44,939 nucleotides of DNA from Sphingomonas bacterium. Lineage in GTDB: Bacteria; Pseudomonadota; Alphaproteobacteria; Sphingomonadales; Sphingomonadaceae. Under the pieces are notes generated by a model. The model was not told where the DNA came from, did not search any database, and was given only the letters and a program-made list of their open reading frames with translations. A program made the position numbers and the translations under genes. Below are positions 19,296-31,484 of this stretch, one piece after another. The DNA lies in contig NZ_JAQGLC010000216.1 of NCBI RefSeq assembly GCF_028293085.1, positions 1-44,939 on the forward strand, in the 5' to 3' direction. Positions within the stretch are counted from its first letter, which is position 1; each line of letters begins with the position of its first letter.

Positions 19296-21344
19296 TCACA
19301 CGGGGAAATGCATGCCGGTTCGGTCTGGCAATTCGAGCGGTCCGGACCGTTTCATCCCGTAGTACCCCATCTTGCGGTAGAGCGTGCTGCGCGAGATACC
19401 GAGCAACGTTGCCGCGACCGAAAGATTTCCGCCGGACACGCGCATTGCCTGGCTTATCGCTGCCTGTTCCGCACCGCCTAGGGAATTGTCCTGTAGTGAT
19501 GGAATATCGGGCCGGTTTGATGCCGGCACGGCCGGCGAAATGTCGCCGCACGCGATTTCTTTGGGCAGGCAGTCGACATCGGCAATGCCGTCCCGGGCGA
19601 ACAGGATACCACGTTCAACGACATTTCGAAGTTCGCGGACGTTCCCCGGCCAGGAATAGGCCTTGAGCCGAGCCATTGCGTCATTCGTAAAACGGACCGG
19701 CTCGCGGTTGTGGCGATCGGCAACACGCGGATTGAAATACTCGATCAGGCATTCAAGATCACCCGACCGCTGACGCAGCGGGGGGACCTCGATCGCCGTC
19801 ACGCTGAGGCGGTGATAGAGGTCGAGCCGGAAGCGACCCGCGGCAACCTCCGCCCGGAGATCGCGATTGGTCATCGCCAGGAGGCGGACATTGACGCGTC
19901 GCGGAATATTGTCGCCCACCCGGTAGATAACGCCCTCTTCAAGCACACGCAGGAGATAGGGCTGGAGTTCGAGTTGCAATTCGCCGATTTCGTCGAGGCA
20001 GAGGGTACCGCCATCAGCCTGCTCGAAGCGGCCGATGCGCCCTTCCGTGCTCGCGCCCGTAAACGCGCCCTTGGCATAGCCGAAGAGTTCGCTCGCGAGC
20101 ATTTCCCTTGAAACCGCACCGCAGTTGAACGGGACGAACGGGCCGCGGGATACCGAGCTCTGGCCATGGATCGCTCGCGCGAACAGCTCCTTCCCCACAC
20201 CCGTCTCGCCTTCGATCAACACTGGCACATTCAGCCCGGAGATCTGCTTCGCCTGTGCAATCGCGTGACGGATGCCGTCGCTGATCCCGACGATGCTGTC
20301 GAACTGGGATCGCGCGGGATCCGCCTCGTCGCCGACGGTGCGCGGGATGGGGACGGGCCGGGAAACGGTTCGGGCCGGTATGACAAGCAGGTGGCCGGTG
20401 ACATCGCCGTCAACGAGCAAGGGGCGGAGCCAGTCGCGAGGCAGATCGGAAACCAGTTTTCCCATGGGCCTGCCGGCGCTATCCAGCAGCCGCATGCCAC
20501 GCTTGAGTTCGGGCAGGATGCTGTCGATGCGCTCGCCGAGCATGCGTTGCGCAAGGCGGCTCATATACGCGATCCGCCCCTTCGCATCGATCGCGATCAG
20601 GCCATCGCCGGCATGACGCTGGCTGTACTCGAGACCCATTTCCATCAGGCGAAGCTGTCGGGCTTCCGTCAGTCGCATCAGCGCCTGTTCGATGTGGCTG
20701 GCAGCCACGACGGCCAGGGCGAACATCTGCGCGCTCGATTCATGCCTTTTGGCGGAGATATCGAGAACGCCCATGATGCTCCCGTCTACCGGGTCGTGAA
20801 TCGGCGCGCCCGCGCAACTCCAGCTCTTGATGCCCTCGCAATAATGCTCGCCGGCATGGACCAACACCGCCCGGTCGATCGCCAATGCCGTCCCGATGCC
20901 GTTGGTTCCGGCATTCCCCTCCTGCCACTGGCCGCCCTGCGAAAGGGCGATATCCATCCCGGCATGGACCGCCCGGCGGTCACCGACGGATTCGAGAACG
21001 ACGCCCTCCGGGTCGGTGATCAACATCAGGGAGCTTGTGCCCGCCAGGACGTCGGCAGCCTCGGCCAACGTCGGGGCGGCGGCCTGGAGAAGTTCGCGGT
21101 TCCTGCGGCGCAGCGAGCCGATTTTGTCGCCGCCCAGCTGGGGAACGATGTCGACGCCGAGGTTGACCTTGGACTGGAGACAGCGCTGCCAGGAATCGAT
21201 GACGACGTCACGAACCGGCGAGCGGTCCAGGGAAGAACCGGAGACGAAATTCTCCCATGCCTTGGTGACGGCAAAATCCTTGTCATCCATGACTTGGAGA
21301 GCGGTCCTGAATTTTCCGTCGTTCATTGACGCGGATTCATTCAT
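19296..21344 (-). CDS. Sigma54-dependent activator, AcoR/MimR-like (GAF-AAA+-Fis HTH)
   Basis: A 682-aa enhancer-binding protein. The N-terminal sensing region (about 60-330) holds a GAF-like domain (LMLITDPEGVVLESVG, GNAGTNGIGTALAI) and a PAS-like part. The AAA+ domain has Walker A GETGVGKE, the GAFTGA sigma54-contact loop and LCLDEIGELQLELQ. A Fis-type HTH ends the protein (NLSVAATLLGISRSTLYRKM). GGAGGGG lies before ATG 21344. It is the last gene of the minus-strand monooxygenase cluster, although the 230-bp gap may hold its own promoter. Two sigma54 promoters at 30758 and 30987 are its obvious targets. In mycobacteria the related MimR answers to acetone; the inducer here is unknown. Confidence 0.92.
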   Translation of the reverse strand: MNESASMNDGKFRTALQVMDDKDFAVTKAWENFVSGSSLDRSPVRDVVIDSWQRCLQSKVNLGVDIVPQLGGDKIGSLRRRNRELLQAAAPTLAEAADVLAGTSSLMLITDPEGVVLESVGDRRAVHAGMDIALSQGGQWQEGNAGTNGIGTALAIDRAVLVHAGEHYCEGIKSWSCAGAPIHDPVDGSIMGVLDISAKRHESSAQMFALAVVAASHIEQALMRLTEARQLRLMEMGLEYSQRHAGDGLIAIDAKGRIAYMSRLAQRMLGERIDSILPELKRGMRLLDSAGRPMGKLVSDLPRDWLRPLLVDGDVTGHLLVIPARTVSRPVPIPRTVGDEADPARSQFDSIVGISDGIRHAIAQAKQISGLNVPVLIEGETGVGKELFARAIHGQSSVSRGPFVPFNCGAVSREMLASELFGYAKGAFTGASTEGRIGRFEQADGGTLCLDEIGELQLELQPYLLRVLEEGVIYRVGDNIPRRVNVRLLAMTNRDLRAEVAAGRFRLDLYHRLSVTAIEVPPLRQRSGDLECLIEYFNPRVADRHNREPVRFTNDAMARLKAYSWPGNVRELRNVVERGILFARDGIADVDCLPKEIACGDISPAVPASNRPDIPSLQDNSLGGAEQAAISQAMRVSGGNLSVAATLLGISRSTLYRKMGYYGMKRSGPLELPDRTGMHFPV

Positions 21345-21574
21345 GCCATCCCCTCCCGGATATGGGGTGCGACACGGGCACGACGGCATGACTGGGCGCA
21401 GCGCTGCCGGTGTCAGGCCGGACGCATTCATCGGGCGAAGAATGACTCGCTCGCACGATGGGTCGCCTCACGGCCAGGTTTGCCGGCATTCGGGACGCAA
21501 CGTCCAAACCCCAACTCCTCTCACTCGCTACGAGTCCTCTTTCAGACGGATTTCGCAGAAACACCAGATACACC

Positions 21575-24478
<2,904 letters not shown>

Positions 24479-24492
24479 GCTGTTCCCCCTGG

Positions 24493-24541
24493 CCATTTGA
24501 CAAATGGGGTGCTTCCCATGCGGGGTCGTGGGAAGCACCCC
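24493..24541 (-). promoter_or_regulatory. Tandem hairpins between the chaperonin and FAD/Fe-S genes
   Basis: A perfect 13-bp stem (24506-24518 with 24529-24541, 10-base loop) overlaps by two bases a second perfect palindrome, CCATTTG-A-CAAATGG (24493-24507). They share 24506-24507, so they may be alternative folds. No U tract follows. They lie 15 bases before the downstream start, so mRNA processing, stability or translational control is more likely than termination. Confidence 0.5.
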
Positions 24542-24586
24542 TCGGAGCGGAGCGGCTCAGGCGGGGGGATGCCGATCCGCTTCCGA

Positions 24587-26224
24587 TCACGCCCGGCCGT
24601 AGAGCTCGGCGCCGCCGCCACGTGCGGGTCCGGCAGTCGGATCTACGCCCTCGGGAAGGTCGACGACCAGCGAATGAGTCGTCAGGATCAGCTTCGCCAC
24701 TGAGACTGCATTCTCGAGCGCCGCGCAGGTCACCTTTACGGGATCGATGACGCCGGCATCGAACATGTCGACGAAGTCGCATCTTTTCGCGTCGTATCCG
24801 AACCCCGGCACCCCCGCCGCAACCCGTGCCGCGATGGCTGTGCCATCCTGGCCGGCATTCGCGGCGATGATCGCTAACGGCTGCTTGATCGCATGGCGCA
24901 CAAGCATGGCGCCGACCTGTTCACCATCGAATGTCCGCTCGATCAGCGGATCGAGTTTGAAGGCAGCCTGGACGAGCGCCGTGCCGCCCCCGGCTACCAC
25001 GCCTTCGTCGCGCGCTGCTCTGGCTGCGTTCAGGCCGTCTTCCAGAAGCTGGGCGGTGCGCTTCTGTTCGACCGGCGTCGCGCCGCCCGCAAGAAGCACG
25101 GCGGTCCCGCGCGTAAGCTTGGCAAGCCGGTCGGCGAACTTGTCGCGCTCGATGTTCTGGGGAGCATCGTCCCAGAGTTTCTGGACCAGACGCCTGCGCC
25201 CCTCGATCAGGGGTTGGTCGCCATTGCCGCCAAGGATCACGGTCGCCGAAGCGGAGATATGCGCGCGTGTGGCATTGCCCAGATCTCCGAGCGTCACATC
25301 CTCGATACGGCCGCCAAGGTCTCGGGCGATTACCCGGCCTCCGGTCATGATCGCCAGATCCTCCATCATCGCCTTGCGCCAATGACCGAATTCGGGCGGG
25401 TTGATCGCGACGACCGTGCCACGTCCCTGGATGCGGGCCTGCATGACCGCGGCGATGACATCCGGCGCGATCTCGTCGGCGATGAGGAGCAGGGGGCGCC
25501 CGCTGTCCTTCAACTGATCCAGAATGCGCAGGATCGGCTCTGCTACGGGAACCTTGTGGTCGGTGAGCAGGATCGCGGGGTTATCCAGCTCGGCGGCCAG
25601 GCTCGACGGATCGGTCGCCATGTGGTGCGACACAAAGCCCCGGTCCAGCACCAGTCCTTCATCCACCTCCAGCCGCGTCGGCGAGCCGGGAAGCGCATAT
25701 TCGACATGGATGACACCTTCGGGACCGACCCGTTCCAGGGCCTCGGCAATCAGTTCGCCAAGCACCGCCTCGGTGGAGGCGACATTGGCAACCATGCGCA
25801 ATTCGCCCTGCCGGACCGGCCGCGCGCTGTCGCGCAACTCCTTGATGATGATATCGCGGGCCTGGTCGATGCCGGAGACGACGTTGATCGCCTTGTGGTC
25901 GCGCTCGACCAGCAGCACGCCATCCTGGATGAGCGCATTGGCCAGCACGGTCGCGGTCGTGGTGCCGTCGCCTGCGATCTCGTTGGTCTGGGCGGACACC
26001 TCGCGAACGATCTGCGCACCCAGATTTTCGAAGCGACACGGCAGTTCGATCTCCGCCGCGATACTGACGCCGTCACGCGACACCAAAGGCGTGCCGATCG
26101 GGCGGTCCATGATGACGTTGGTCCCCTTGGGGCCAAGCGTGCCGACGACCGCGCGAGAGAGCTGGTCGACACCACGAGCCAGCGCGGCGCGGGCTTCGGC
26201 ATCGTAGAGCATGATCTTGGCCAT
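24587..26224 (-). CDS. GroEL-like chaperonin dedicated to the monooxygenase (MimG-like)
   Basis: A 545-aa group I chaperonin. Typical ATP-site motifs are kept: LGPKGTNVIMD, SRDGV with the Asp matching E. coli D52, AGDGTTTATVLANAL, and EGVVAGGGTALVQA. The C terminus is GPARGGGAELYGRA in place of the GGM repeat of housekeeping GroEL, and there is no groES beside it. Mycobacterial Mim and related propane monooxygenase operons carry such a specialised chaperonin, needed to fold the large hydroxylase subunit. It follows the coupling-protein gene after 98 bases. The housekeeping groESL is presumably elsewhere. Confidence 0.92.
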   Translation of the reverse strand: MAKIMLYDAEARAALARGVDQLSRAVVGTLGPKGTNVIMDRPIGTPLVSRDGVSIAAEIELPCRFENLGAQIVREVSAQTNEIAGDGTTTATVLANALIQDGVLLVERDHKAINVVSGIDQARDIIIKELRDSARPVRQGELRMVANVASTEAVLGELIAEALERVGPEGVIHVEYALPGSPTRLEVDEGLVLDRGFVSHHMATDPSSLAAELDNPAILLTDHKVPVAEPILRILDQLKDSGRPLLLIADEIAPDVIAAVMQARIQGRGTVVAINPPEFGHWRKAMMEDLAIMTGGRVIARDLGGRIEDVTLGDLGNATRAHISASATVILGGNGDQPLIEGRRRLVQKLWDDAPQNIERDKFADRLAKLTRGTAVLLAGGATPVEQKRTAQLLEDGLNAARAARDEGVVAGGGTALVQAAFKLDPLIERTFDGEQVGAMLVRHAIKQPLAIIAANAGQDGTAIAARVAAGVPGFGYDAKRCDFVDMFDAGVIDPVKVTCAALENAVSVAKLILTTHSLVVDLPEGVDPTAGPARGGGAELYGRA

Positions 26225-26322
26225 CTATCTTCTCCTGCACGTCCGCGCTTCGTCGCGGCGGATCGTTATCGTGGTGAAACGGGTTGGGCGCCCCGACGAC
26301 TGGGCCGTCAGGGCGCCGTCAG

Positions 26323-26679
26323 TCATTCATATTGCAGCGCTTCGTCCATATCGCCGAACAGGACGACGGTGTTCTCGTCGATCATCACCATCCGGCCATA
26401 ATGGGTGGACGTGGAGATCTCGAAGATGTGCGGGGTCATTTCCCGACCCAACGCCTCCCCGATCTCCCCCATGTCGAAGACGATCTTCCCCTCGCCGTCG
26501 ACCCGGATCATCGCGGGAAGATACGTCACCTTGATCCCCGGACGTCTTTCCATGATCTCGGCGATACAACGCGCCTCGACACAGTCGTTCATCGTCACGC
26601 CGCACTGGTGCGATATCGTGCGCTGGTGGGTGATGTCCTTGAGCGGTGTGAACAGTTGCTGCTCGGTGGTAACGGCCAT
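26323..26679 (-). CDS. prmD: Soluble diiron monooxygenase coupling (effector) protein
   Basis: A 118-aa MmoB/DmpM-type effector. Characteristic stretches are GVTMNDCVEARCIAEIMERR, VTYLPAMIRVDGEGKIVFDM and an extended C terminus (GRMVMIDENTVVLFGDMDEA). These cofactor-free proteins bind the hydroxylase and tune oxygen activation and turnover. The start MAVTTEQQLF at 26679 fits family length; the upstream in-frame extension is Arg/Cys-rich and unlike the family. It lies 25 bases after the small-hydroxylase gene. Confidence 0.88.
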   Translation of the reverse strand: MAVTTEQQLFTPLKDITHQRTISHQCGVTMNDCVEARCIAEIMERRPGIKVTYLPAMIRVDGEGKIVFDMGEIGEALGREMTPHIFEISTSTHYGRMVMIDENTVVLFGDMDEALQYE

Positions 26680-26704
26680 TTCCTGGGTCCTCTCCTTGAG
26701 CCGA

Positions 26705-27814
26705 TTATTCGGCAGCCTCCGCGACCTGCAGTTCCGGTGCCGGCACCTGCATCGAGAAAACACCGATTTCCGACACGATCGCCTGAAGGCGGTTGATCGC
26801 GGACGCGTAACCTTCGGCGAATTGTGCAGCCTTCACGCGGGGCTGCGACCAGATTGGCTGAAGATCCAGCGCGGCCTGGGTGGCGATGGGCGAATATTTG
26901 TCGAACCAGCCCCGCAGCACCTGCCGATTGGCTTCCCCATGGGCCGGATCGCGGACCAGTAGCGCGAACAACTCGACCGTGTTGGCGAGGTTGCGCTCAT
27001 AATCGGCTTCCGCCGCCGAAATGACGGCTGGAGAGGAATAGTCGTTCTGGGCCGCGGCGACCTGCATGATGAAGCCGGACCGGAACAACTCGCCGACGAG
27101 CGGCTCGAACATGACATTCACGATGAAATATTGTTCGAGGAAATCGTTGGCCCCGCGCGCGGATTCCACAAGCTCGCGCGTCTTCTGCCACACCGGGTTC
27201 TCGAGCCAGTTGCGCTTGCCCGCGTCGACGTCGAGGCCGTCGATGTCGAGTGCGATCTCGCCGATATACAGCGTCAGATCCTGCGCCAGACGCAGCTTGT
27301 ACGAAGAGTTGGTCAGGATCGCGTTGTTGATCATCTGGGTATAGCCGTATCGCTGGGCGTGCATCAGGGCGGTGCCAAGGCCGTATTCGGCGTGCTTGAA
27401 GGCACCGAGATGATCCTGCAGCACTTTCACCCAGGCCTTGTCGAAACGCTGGGGCGCGCCGGCGCGCCGGGCATTGTCGACCACGTTCTTGACCATGCCG
27501 CAGATGGTGGACTGGCGCTGATAATGAGTGCGTTCCCATTCCTGATCGGGCGCGCGGTATATGTGCCAGTCGGTGCTCCTGATGGCGGTCCATTCCTTGG
27601 AATAAGTGGGCGTGCCATCGCCGAACGAAATGATCCAGTCCTGGAGCAAATAGCGTTCGGGATCCGGCTGGACGTCGACGGTGACGTCCTCATAATGGGT
27701 CGCCCTGCGGCCCTTGGGTTCGTAATAATTATACTGGCGGCTGTCCGACCCTGGAAAGGTCTTCGCGCCCGCGGCGGCCGATTTCTGGTCCGCTTGTAGA
27801 GCCTGTACTGACAT
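26705..27814 (-). CDS. prmC: Diiron monooxygenase hydroxylase, small (beta) subunit
   Basis: A 369-aa subunit of the propane/Mim type. The fold is the ferritin-like beta subunit without diiron ligands. Family stretches include YNYYEPKGRRATHYEDVTVD, DWHIYRAPDQEWERTHYQRQ and EQYFIVNVMFEPLVGELFRS. The start at 27814 (MSVQALQ) has GGGAGG six bases upstream. It lies between the reductase gene and the coupling protein gene, the order of the mycobacterial mim and actinobacterial prm operons. Confidence 0.93.
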   Translation of the reverse strand: MSVQALQADQKSAAAGAKTFPGSDSRQYNYYEPKGRRATHYEDVTVDVQPDPERYLLQDWIISFGDGTPTYSKEWTAIRSTDWHIYRAPDQEWERTHYQRQSTICGMVKNVVDNARRAGAPQRFDKAWVKVLQDHLGAFKHAEYGLGTALMHAQRYGYTQMINNAILTNSSYKLRLAQDLTLYIGEIALDIDGLDVDAGKRNWLENPVWQKTRELVESARGANDFLEQYFIVNVMFEPLVGELFRSGFIMQVAAAQNDYSSPAVISAAEADYERNLANTVELFALLVRDPAHGEANRQVLRGWFDKYSPIATQAALDLQPIWSQPRVKAAQFAEGYASAINRLQAIVSEIGVFSMQVPAPELQVAEAAE

Positions 27815-27846
27815 CGTGACCTCCCTCATCCTTCAGTTCGATCGCC

Positions 27847-28905
27847 TCACAGCGGCGTTGCTTGTGTGAACTTGTCGAAATAGATGCGCGCTGCATCGAC
27901 ACCTGCGATCTGGAGGACCGGCAGGGCCGCATCGATCATCGGCGGCGGGCCGCAACTATAGGCGTCCGCCTCTTCGATATCGTCCATGTCGAACAGGTGA
28001 CGGCGCAGCACCTCGTGGATAAAGCCGGTCTCTCCGGTCCACCGGCCATCGCCCGAGGGATCGGACAAGGCCGGAATGAACTTGAAATCGGGCATGCGCG
28101 CTTCCAGCTCGGCGAAAATCTCGAGCCCGAACAGATCCTTGGCGGTGCGAGCACCATAGAAGAAGCGCACGCGCCGCCTCTCTCCGCTCGCCGCCTGGTC
28201 CATCAGGATCGAGAGCAAAGGCGCCATGCCGGAACCGCCTCCGATGAGGATCATCGGCCCTTCGCGCTCTTCGCGGCGGAAGCATGTGCCATAGGGGCCC
28301 TTGATCGTGAGCGTGTCGCCGATCTGCGCTTTCCCGATCGCGGTGGAAAAAGCGCCGCCCGGATATTTCTTGATGATGAACTCCAGCCGGTTGGGTTCGC
28401 TCGGCGGATTGCCCATCGAATAGGATCGCGTGATCTGCGCGCCGTGGAGCGTCAGGTCGGCGAACTGCCCGGCCCAGAACTTCATCGGCTGTTCGAGATC
28501 GATCACGATCCGGACGATGTCGTGGGTCAGCGGCTCGACCAGGACGAGCTTTCCCGCAAAGTCCCGGACGGCGATCGACCGGCTCAGCAGGTCCTCGTCA
28601 TAGTTGAGCAGCTCGACTTCGATATTGCTGTAGGCGACAGTGCGGCACAGCAGCACCTGGCCACTCTCCTTTTCGGGATCGGAGAGGGCAAATGTGGAAT
28701 ATTTGAGCATCTCCACATCGCCTTCGACGAGGATGCATTTGCAGGCCGAGCATTGCCCTTCCTTGCAGCCATGGGGGAGCGCCACTCCTTGGCGGAACGC
28801 GGCGTCGAGCACGGTCTCGCCCTCCTCCACTTCCATGTCGATTCCGACCGGCTCAAGGCGCACACTGTACACCGCGGGCCTTGGCTTAAGCATTTCCTGT
28901 CCCAT
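27847..28905 (-). CDS. prmB: Diiron monooxygenase NADH reductase component
   Basis: A 352-aa electron-transfer protein. The N-terminal plant-type 2Fe-2S ferredoxin domain has CKEGQCSACKC and a later VLLCRT. The FAD domain has RSYSMGNPP and the NAD domain has GGGSGMAPLLSIL and YSCGPPPMIDAALP. It passes electrons from NADH to the hydroxylase. Of two closely spaced starts, ATG 28905 (MGQEML) was chosen because GGAG sits seven bases upstream; ATG 28911 is too close to it. Confidence 0.95.
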   Translation of the reverse strand: MGQEMLKPRPAVYSVRLEPVGIDMEVEEGETVLDAAFRQGVALPHGCKEGQCSACKCILVEGDVEMLKYSTFALSDPEKESGQVLLCRTVAYSNIEVELLNYDEDLLSRSIAVRDFAGKLVLVEPLTHDIVRIVIDLEQPMKFWAGQFADLTLHGAQITRSYSMGNPPSEPNRLEFIIKKYPGGAFSTAIGKAQIGDTLTIKGPYGTCFRREEREGPMILIGGGSGMAPLLSILMDQAASGERRRVRFFYGARTAKDLFGLEIFAELEARMPDFKFIPALSDPSGDGRWTGETGFIHEVLRRHLFDMDDIEEADAYSCGPPPMIDAALPVLQIAGVDAARIYFDKFTQATPL

Positions 28906-28980
28906 GTTCATTCTCCGCGAGGCGTTCGCTGCGGACTCGGGGGGCAGGATATCCCGCCTCCCCGACCCATCGGTGAGAGA

Positions 28981-30645
28981 TCAGATCCGGCGGATCGTGA
29001 ATCCCTTGCGATAGTCCTCGACATGTTTGGCCCGAGCCTCGGGCGACAATTGGCGCAGGCCGAGCAACGGACTGCGGATGGTGTGACCCCGGACATGGTC
29101 GAGGGTCCACATATCCTTCTCCTCGAACGACATGTGCGGCTGCGCGATCAGCGTCTTGCCGTCCGGACGGACGAAGCCCATGTCGGCGATGGCGTCGGCG
29201 ACGTCCCAGCCGTCATAGACTTCCTCCCATTGCCGTCGGCCGGAAAAGCGGCCCATGGCGGGCGTCGGGCGACCCTTATATTCGCCCGCGAACGCCTCCT
29301 TGTGAGTCCAGCGGTCGACCTCGCTGGCATAGGTGAACAGCTCGCCGTCCACTTCGTCCACGCAGAAGTCCTCGCGGATGACGGCGGGCACCAGGCTCGA
29401 CCAGCAGCGATGCGGATAGACATAGCCGGTGTCAGCGAAGGTGATCAGCTCGCTGCCGGGCTTGGAGAGTTTCTCGTAATTTTCCCACCAGGCGCCGAAC
29501 TCGCCGTACCAGCCCGGATATTTCGACTCGAACCATTCGAAGTCGCGTTCGGTCTGCGCCTCGATGCGCCAGAAATTGGCCCACCAGCCGGCCGAGAAGA
29601 ACTGGGCGACCTTGTGGACATAGCCCTTCTTGACGATCGAATCGAAAGCGTCGTGAACGTCGTCATGATGGATCTTGATGCCGTATTTCTCGAGCGGCAG
29701 CATGTAGGTGCGATAATAGTCCTCGAAGATCCAGCGGTGCCAAAGTTCCGCGTAGCTCTCCTTGTTCTTGTCGCGGTTCTTGGTGCCATATTCGATGATC
29801 GTGCCGATCGCGGCGTCGACGATCATGTGGTTCTGCCAGAAGGAGTAGCGGATATCGCGCTCCAGCAGCAGGTGATTGTCCGGCTCCTTTAGCACCGACA
29901 TCAGCATCGAGTGGCCGTTGCCGATATGACGGCTCTCGTCGCTTTGCACCGAAAGAAACACCGTCGGCAGGGCATAATCGCCATTGCGGGCGGCCTCCGA
30001 CGGCATGGCGACGAACAGCGTGTTGGTGAAGGCCGTCTCGGCGGCGACCTGCAAATAGATGTTGGATGCCGTGATAGCATCGCCGGTCAGGAAGGCTTCA
30101 CCGAATTGCCGCCCGATGGTCGTGGCGTAGCACTTGCCGAACGCCTTCTCGGTGATATCGAATCCCGCGGGATCGATATAATTCTCCATGTACCACTTCT
30201 TCAGGTTCATCTGGATTGTGGAATGGCGGAACTCATCGACCATCTGCATGGTGAAACCGGTCCGGAGGTGATCGCCGGGGGCAAGCTGTCCGAGCGTCGC
30301 CATGGAGCGCGCGGCCGATATCTCCGGAAAGGGGATGATCGCCAGAAACAGCTTCATCCACTCGATCCAGCGTGGCTCGACGTTGCGGAACATGTCGCCG
30401 CGCAGCGCGGCGTCGAGCGCGCCATAGACGCGATTGTCCTTTTCTTCCTGCATCGGAAAATAGGATCGCAGCACTTGCTTCATCGGATCACGCGGCGACT
30501 TGGTGATCTTGTAGTCGGTCGGAAACGCCATCGCGTCCTGCACATAGGACGGTGTCCAGCCCAGGTCGGCGATCAGACGAGTAGCCTCGCCGATACCAAT
30601 GCCTTTCTGGCTTGTGATCTTGTTGAGCGTTAGTGCCTCGGTCAT
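28981..30645 (-). CDS. prmA: Diiron monooxygenase hydroxylase, large (alpha) subunit
   Basis: A 554-aa catalytic subunit of a soluble diiron monooxygenase of the propane/acetone (PrmA/MimA) group. Two E-x-x-H diiron motifs are visible, DEFRH (near residue 139) and DESRH (near residue 237), with further ligand Glu on neighbouring helices. The gene order A-B-C-D followed by a chaperonin is diagnostic of this group rather than of methane or toluene monooxygenases. GGGAG precedes the ATG. A sigma54 promoter lies 113 bases upstream. The substrate cannot be read from the sequence; propane, 2-propanol/acetone, cyclic ethers and phenol are known for relatives. Confidence 0.95.
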   Translation of the reverse strand: MTEALTLNKITSQKGIGIGEATRLIADLGWTPSYVQDAMAFPTDYKITKSPRDPMKQVLRSYFPMQEEKDNRVYGALDAALRGDMFRNVEPRWIEWMKLFLAIIPFPEISAARSMATLGQLAPGDHLRTGFTMQMVDEFRHSTIQMNLKKWYMENYIDPAGFDITEKAFGKCYATTIGRQFGEAFLTGDAITASNIYLQVAAETAFTNTLFVAMPSEAARNGDYALPTVFLSVQSDESRHIGNGHSMLMSVLKEPDNHLLLERDIRYSFWQNHMIVDAAIGTIIEYGTKNRDKNKESYAELWHRWIFEDYYRTYMLPLEKYGIKIHHDDVHDAFDSIVKKGYVHKVAQFFSAGWWANFWRIEAQTERDFEWFESKYPGWYGEFGAWWENYEKLSKPGSELITFADTGYVYPHRCWSSLVPAVIREDFCVDEVDGELFTYASEVDRWTHKEAFAGEYKGRPTPAMGRFSGRRQWEEVYDGWDVADAIADMGFVRPDGKTLIAQPHMSFEEKDMWTLDHVRGHTIRSPLLGLRQLSPEARAKHVEDYRKGFTIRRI

Positions 30646-30757
30646 CTGTGATCTCCCTCAGCCCGTTCGGTCGTCGGGCATTTTCAGCTCGGCTATGGCG
30701 GCGTGCCTTCATTCGCTCTGCGGATGATCGAGCACCGCCGCCGCCCAAATCCGCTGC

Positions 30758-30772
30758 GCAAAAGGCGTGCCA
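30758..30772 (-). promoter_or_regulatory. Sigma54 (-24/-12) promoter of the monooxygenase operon
   Basis: The minus strand reads TGGCACG-CCTT-TTGC, a full match to the sigma54 core TGGCACG-N4-TTGC. The predicted start point is about 30746, giving a leader of some 100 bases before the alpha-subunit ATG. Confidence 0.85.
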
Positions 30773-30849
30773 AATCCTGAAAGGCGCCATTTCACGGCGA
30801 TCGGAGCATGGCCTGGCCCGACGTCCGTCCCGGGGATGCGACAGTGCCT

Positions 30850-30894
30850 GACACAAATGTGTCGCACGGGTGACGCACGCATGTTCCGTGGAAC
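30850..30894. promoter_or_regulatory. Putative upstream activating sequences for the sigma54 regulator
   Basis: Two inverted repeats lie between the opposing promoters: GACACA-AA-TGTGTC (30850-30863) and GTTCC-GT-GGAAC (30883-30894). Their centres are about 110 and 142 bases from the left start point and 157 and 125 from the right one, the usual range for enhancer-binding proteins. Confidence 0.5.
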
Positions 30895-30986
30895 GGCCGC
30901 CAGGCCCCGGCTGGTCACCGCGGCATTGGGACATACCGGGCCTTTTCGGGCGCGCCGGGCCACTCCCCAGCCTGCATCGCCGCGAT

Positions 30987-31001
30987 TGGCACGAGCCTTG
31001 C
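30987..31001 (+). promoter_or_regulatory. Sigma54 (-24/-12) promoter of the dehydrogenase operon
   Basis: TGGCACG-AGCC-TTGC on the plus strand is again a full core match. The predicted start is about 31013, 47 bases before the cytochrome gene. Together with 30758 it makes the two operons one sigma54 regulon. Confidence 0.85.
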
Positions 31002-31059
31002 GGAGAGGTTCTGCAGGGCCGCGCACCGGCCGGATATCAAGAATGATCGAGAGGAAATC

Positions 31060-31467
31060 ATGTACCCCGCCCTCTACCGCCACCGCCGGAAGCTCGTCAG
31101 GTTCGGCCTCGTCCTCCGCCTGCTCACAGCGGCCCATATGGTCCATGCGCAGACGGTGCCGGCGTCCGAACCTCCATCGGGTGCCCGCCTGTTCACCCAG
31201 CAATGCGGGACCTGTCATTCGGTGAAGCCGGGTGAGGTCCGTGCCGGCCCGTCGCTTGCGGGCATTATCGGGAAGACCGCCGGCAAACAGGCCGGCTTCG
31301 CCTACTCGCCGGCGCTCAAGAGCAGCTCGATGACATGGAATGCCGCGAACATCGATCGGTGGCTCACGGACTCCAGCGCTACCGTCGCGGGGAGTTTCAT
31401 GAACTATCGGCAGGTCGACCCGGCAAAGCGCAAGGCGATCGTCACCTTCCTCTCCACCGGCAAGTAA
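31060..31467 (+). CDS. Periplasmic class I cytochrome c
   Basis: A 135-aa protein with an N-terminal export signal (basic start, hydrophobic stretch GLVLRLLTAAHMVHA), a single CGTCH haem-binding motif and a likely Met ligand in SFMNYR. GAGGAAA precedes the ATG. As the first gene of the dehydrogenase operon, it probably accepts electrons from the GMC enzyme encoded three genes on (inference). Confidence 0.93.
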   Translation: MYPALYRHRRKLVRFGLVLRLLTAAHMVHAQTVPASEPPSGARLFTQQCGTCHSVKPGEVRAGPSLAGIIGKTAGKQAGFAYSPALKSSSMTWNAANIDRWLTDSSATVAGSFMNYRQVDPAKRKAIVTFLSTGK

Positions 31468-31484
31468 ACGAGGCGACGCCCGAT

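Noticed and set aside
24893..26401. A 502-codon open frame on the plus strand
   Set aside because: It is antisense to the chaperonin gene.
27862..29892. A 676-codon open frame on the plus strand
   Set aside because: It is antisense to the reductase and alpha-subunit genes and has no ribosome site or family character.
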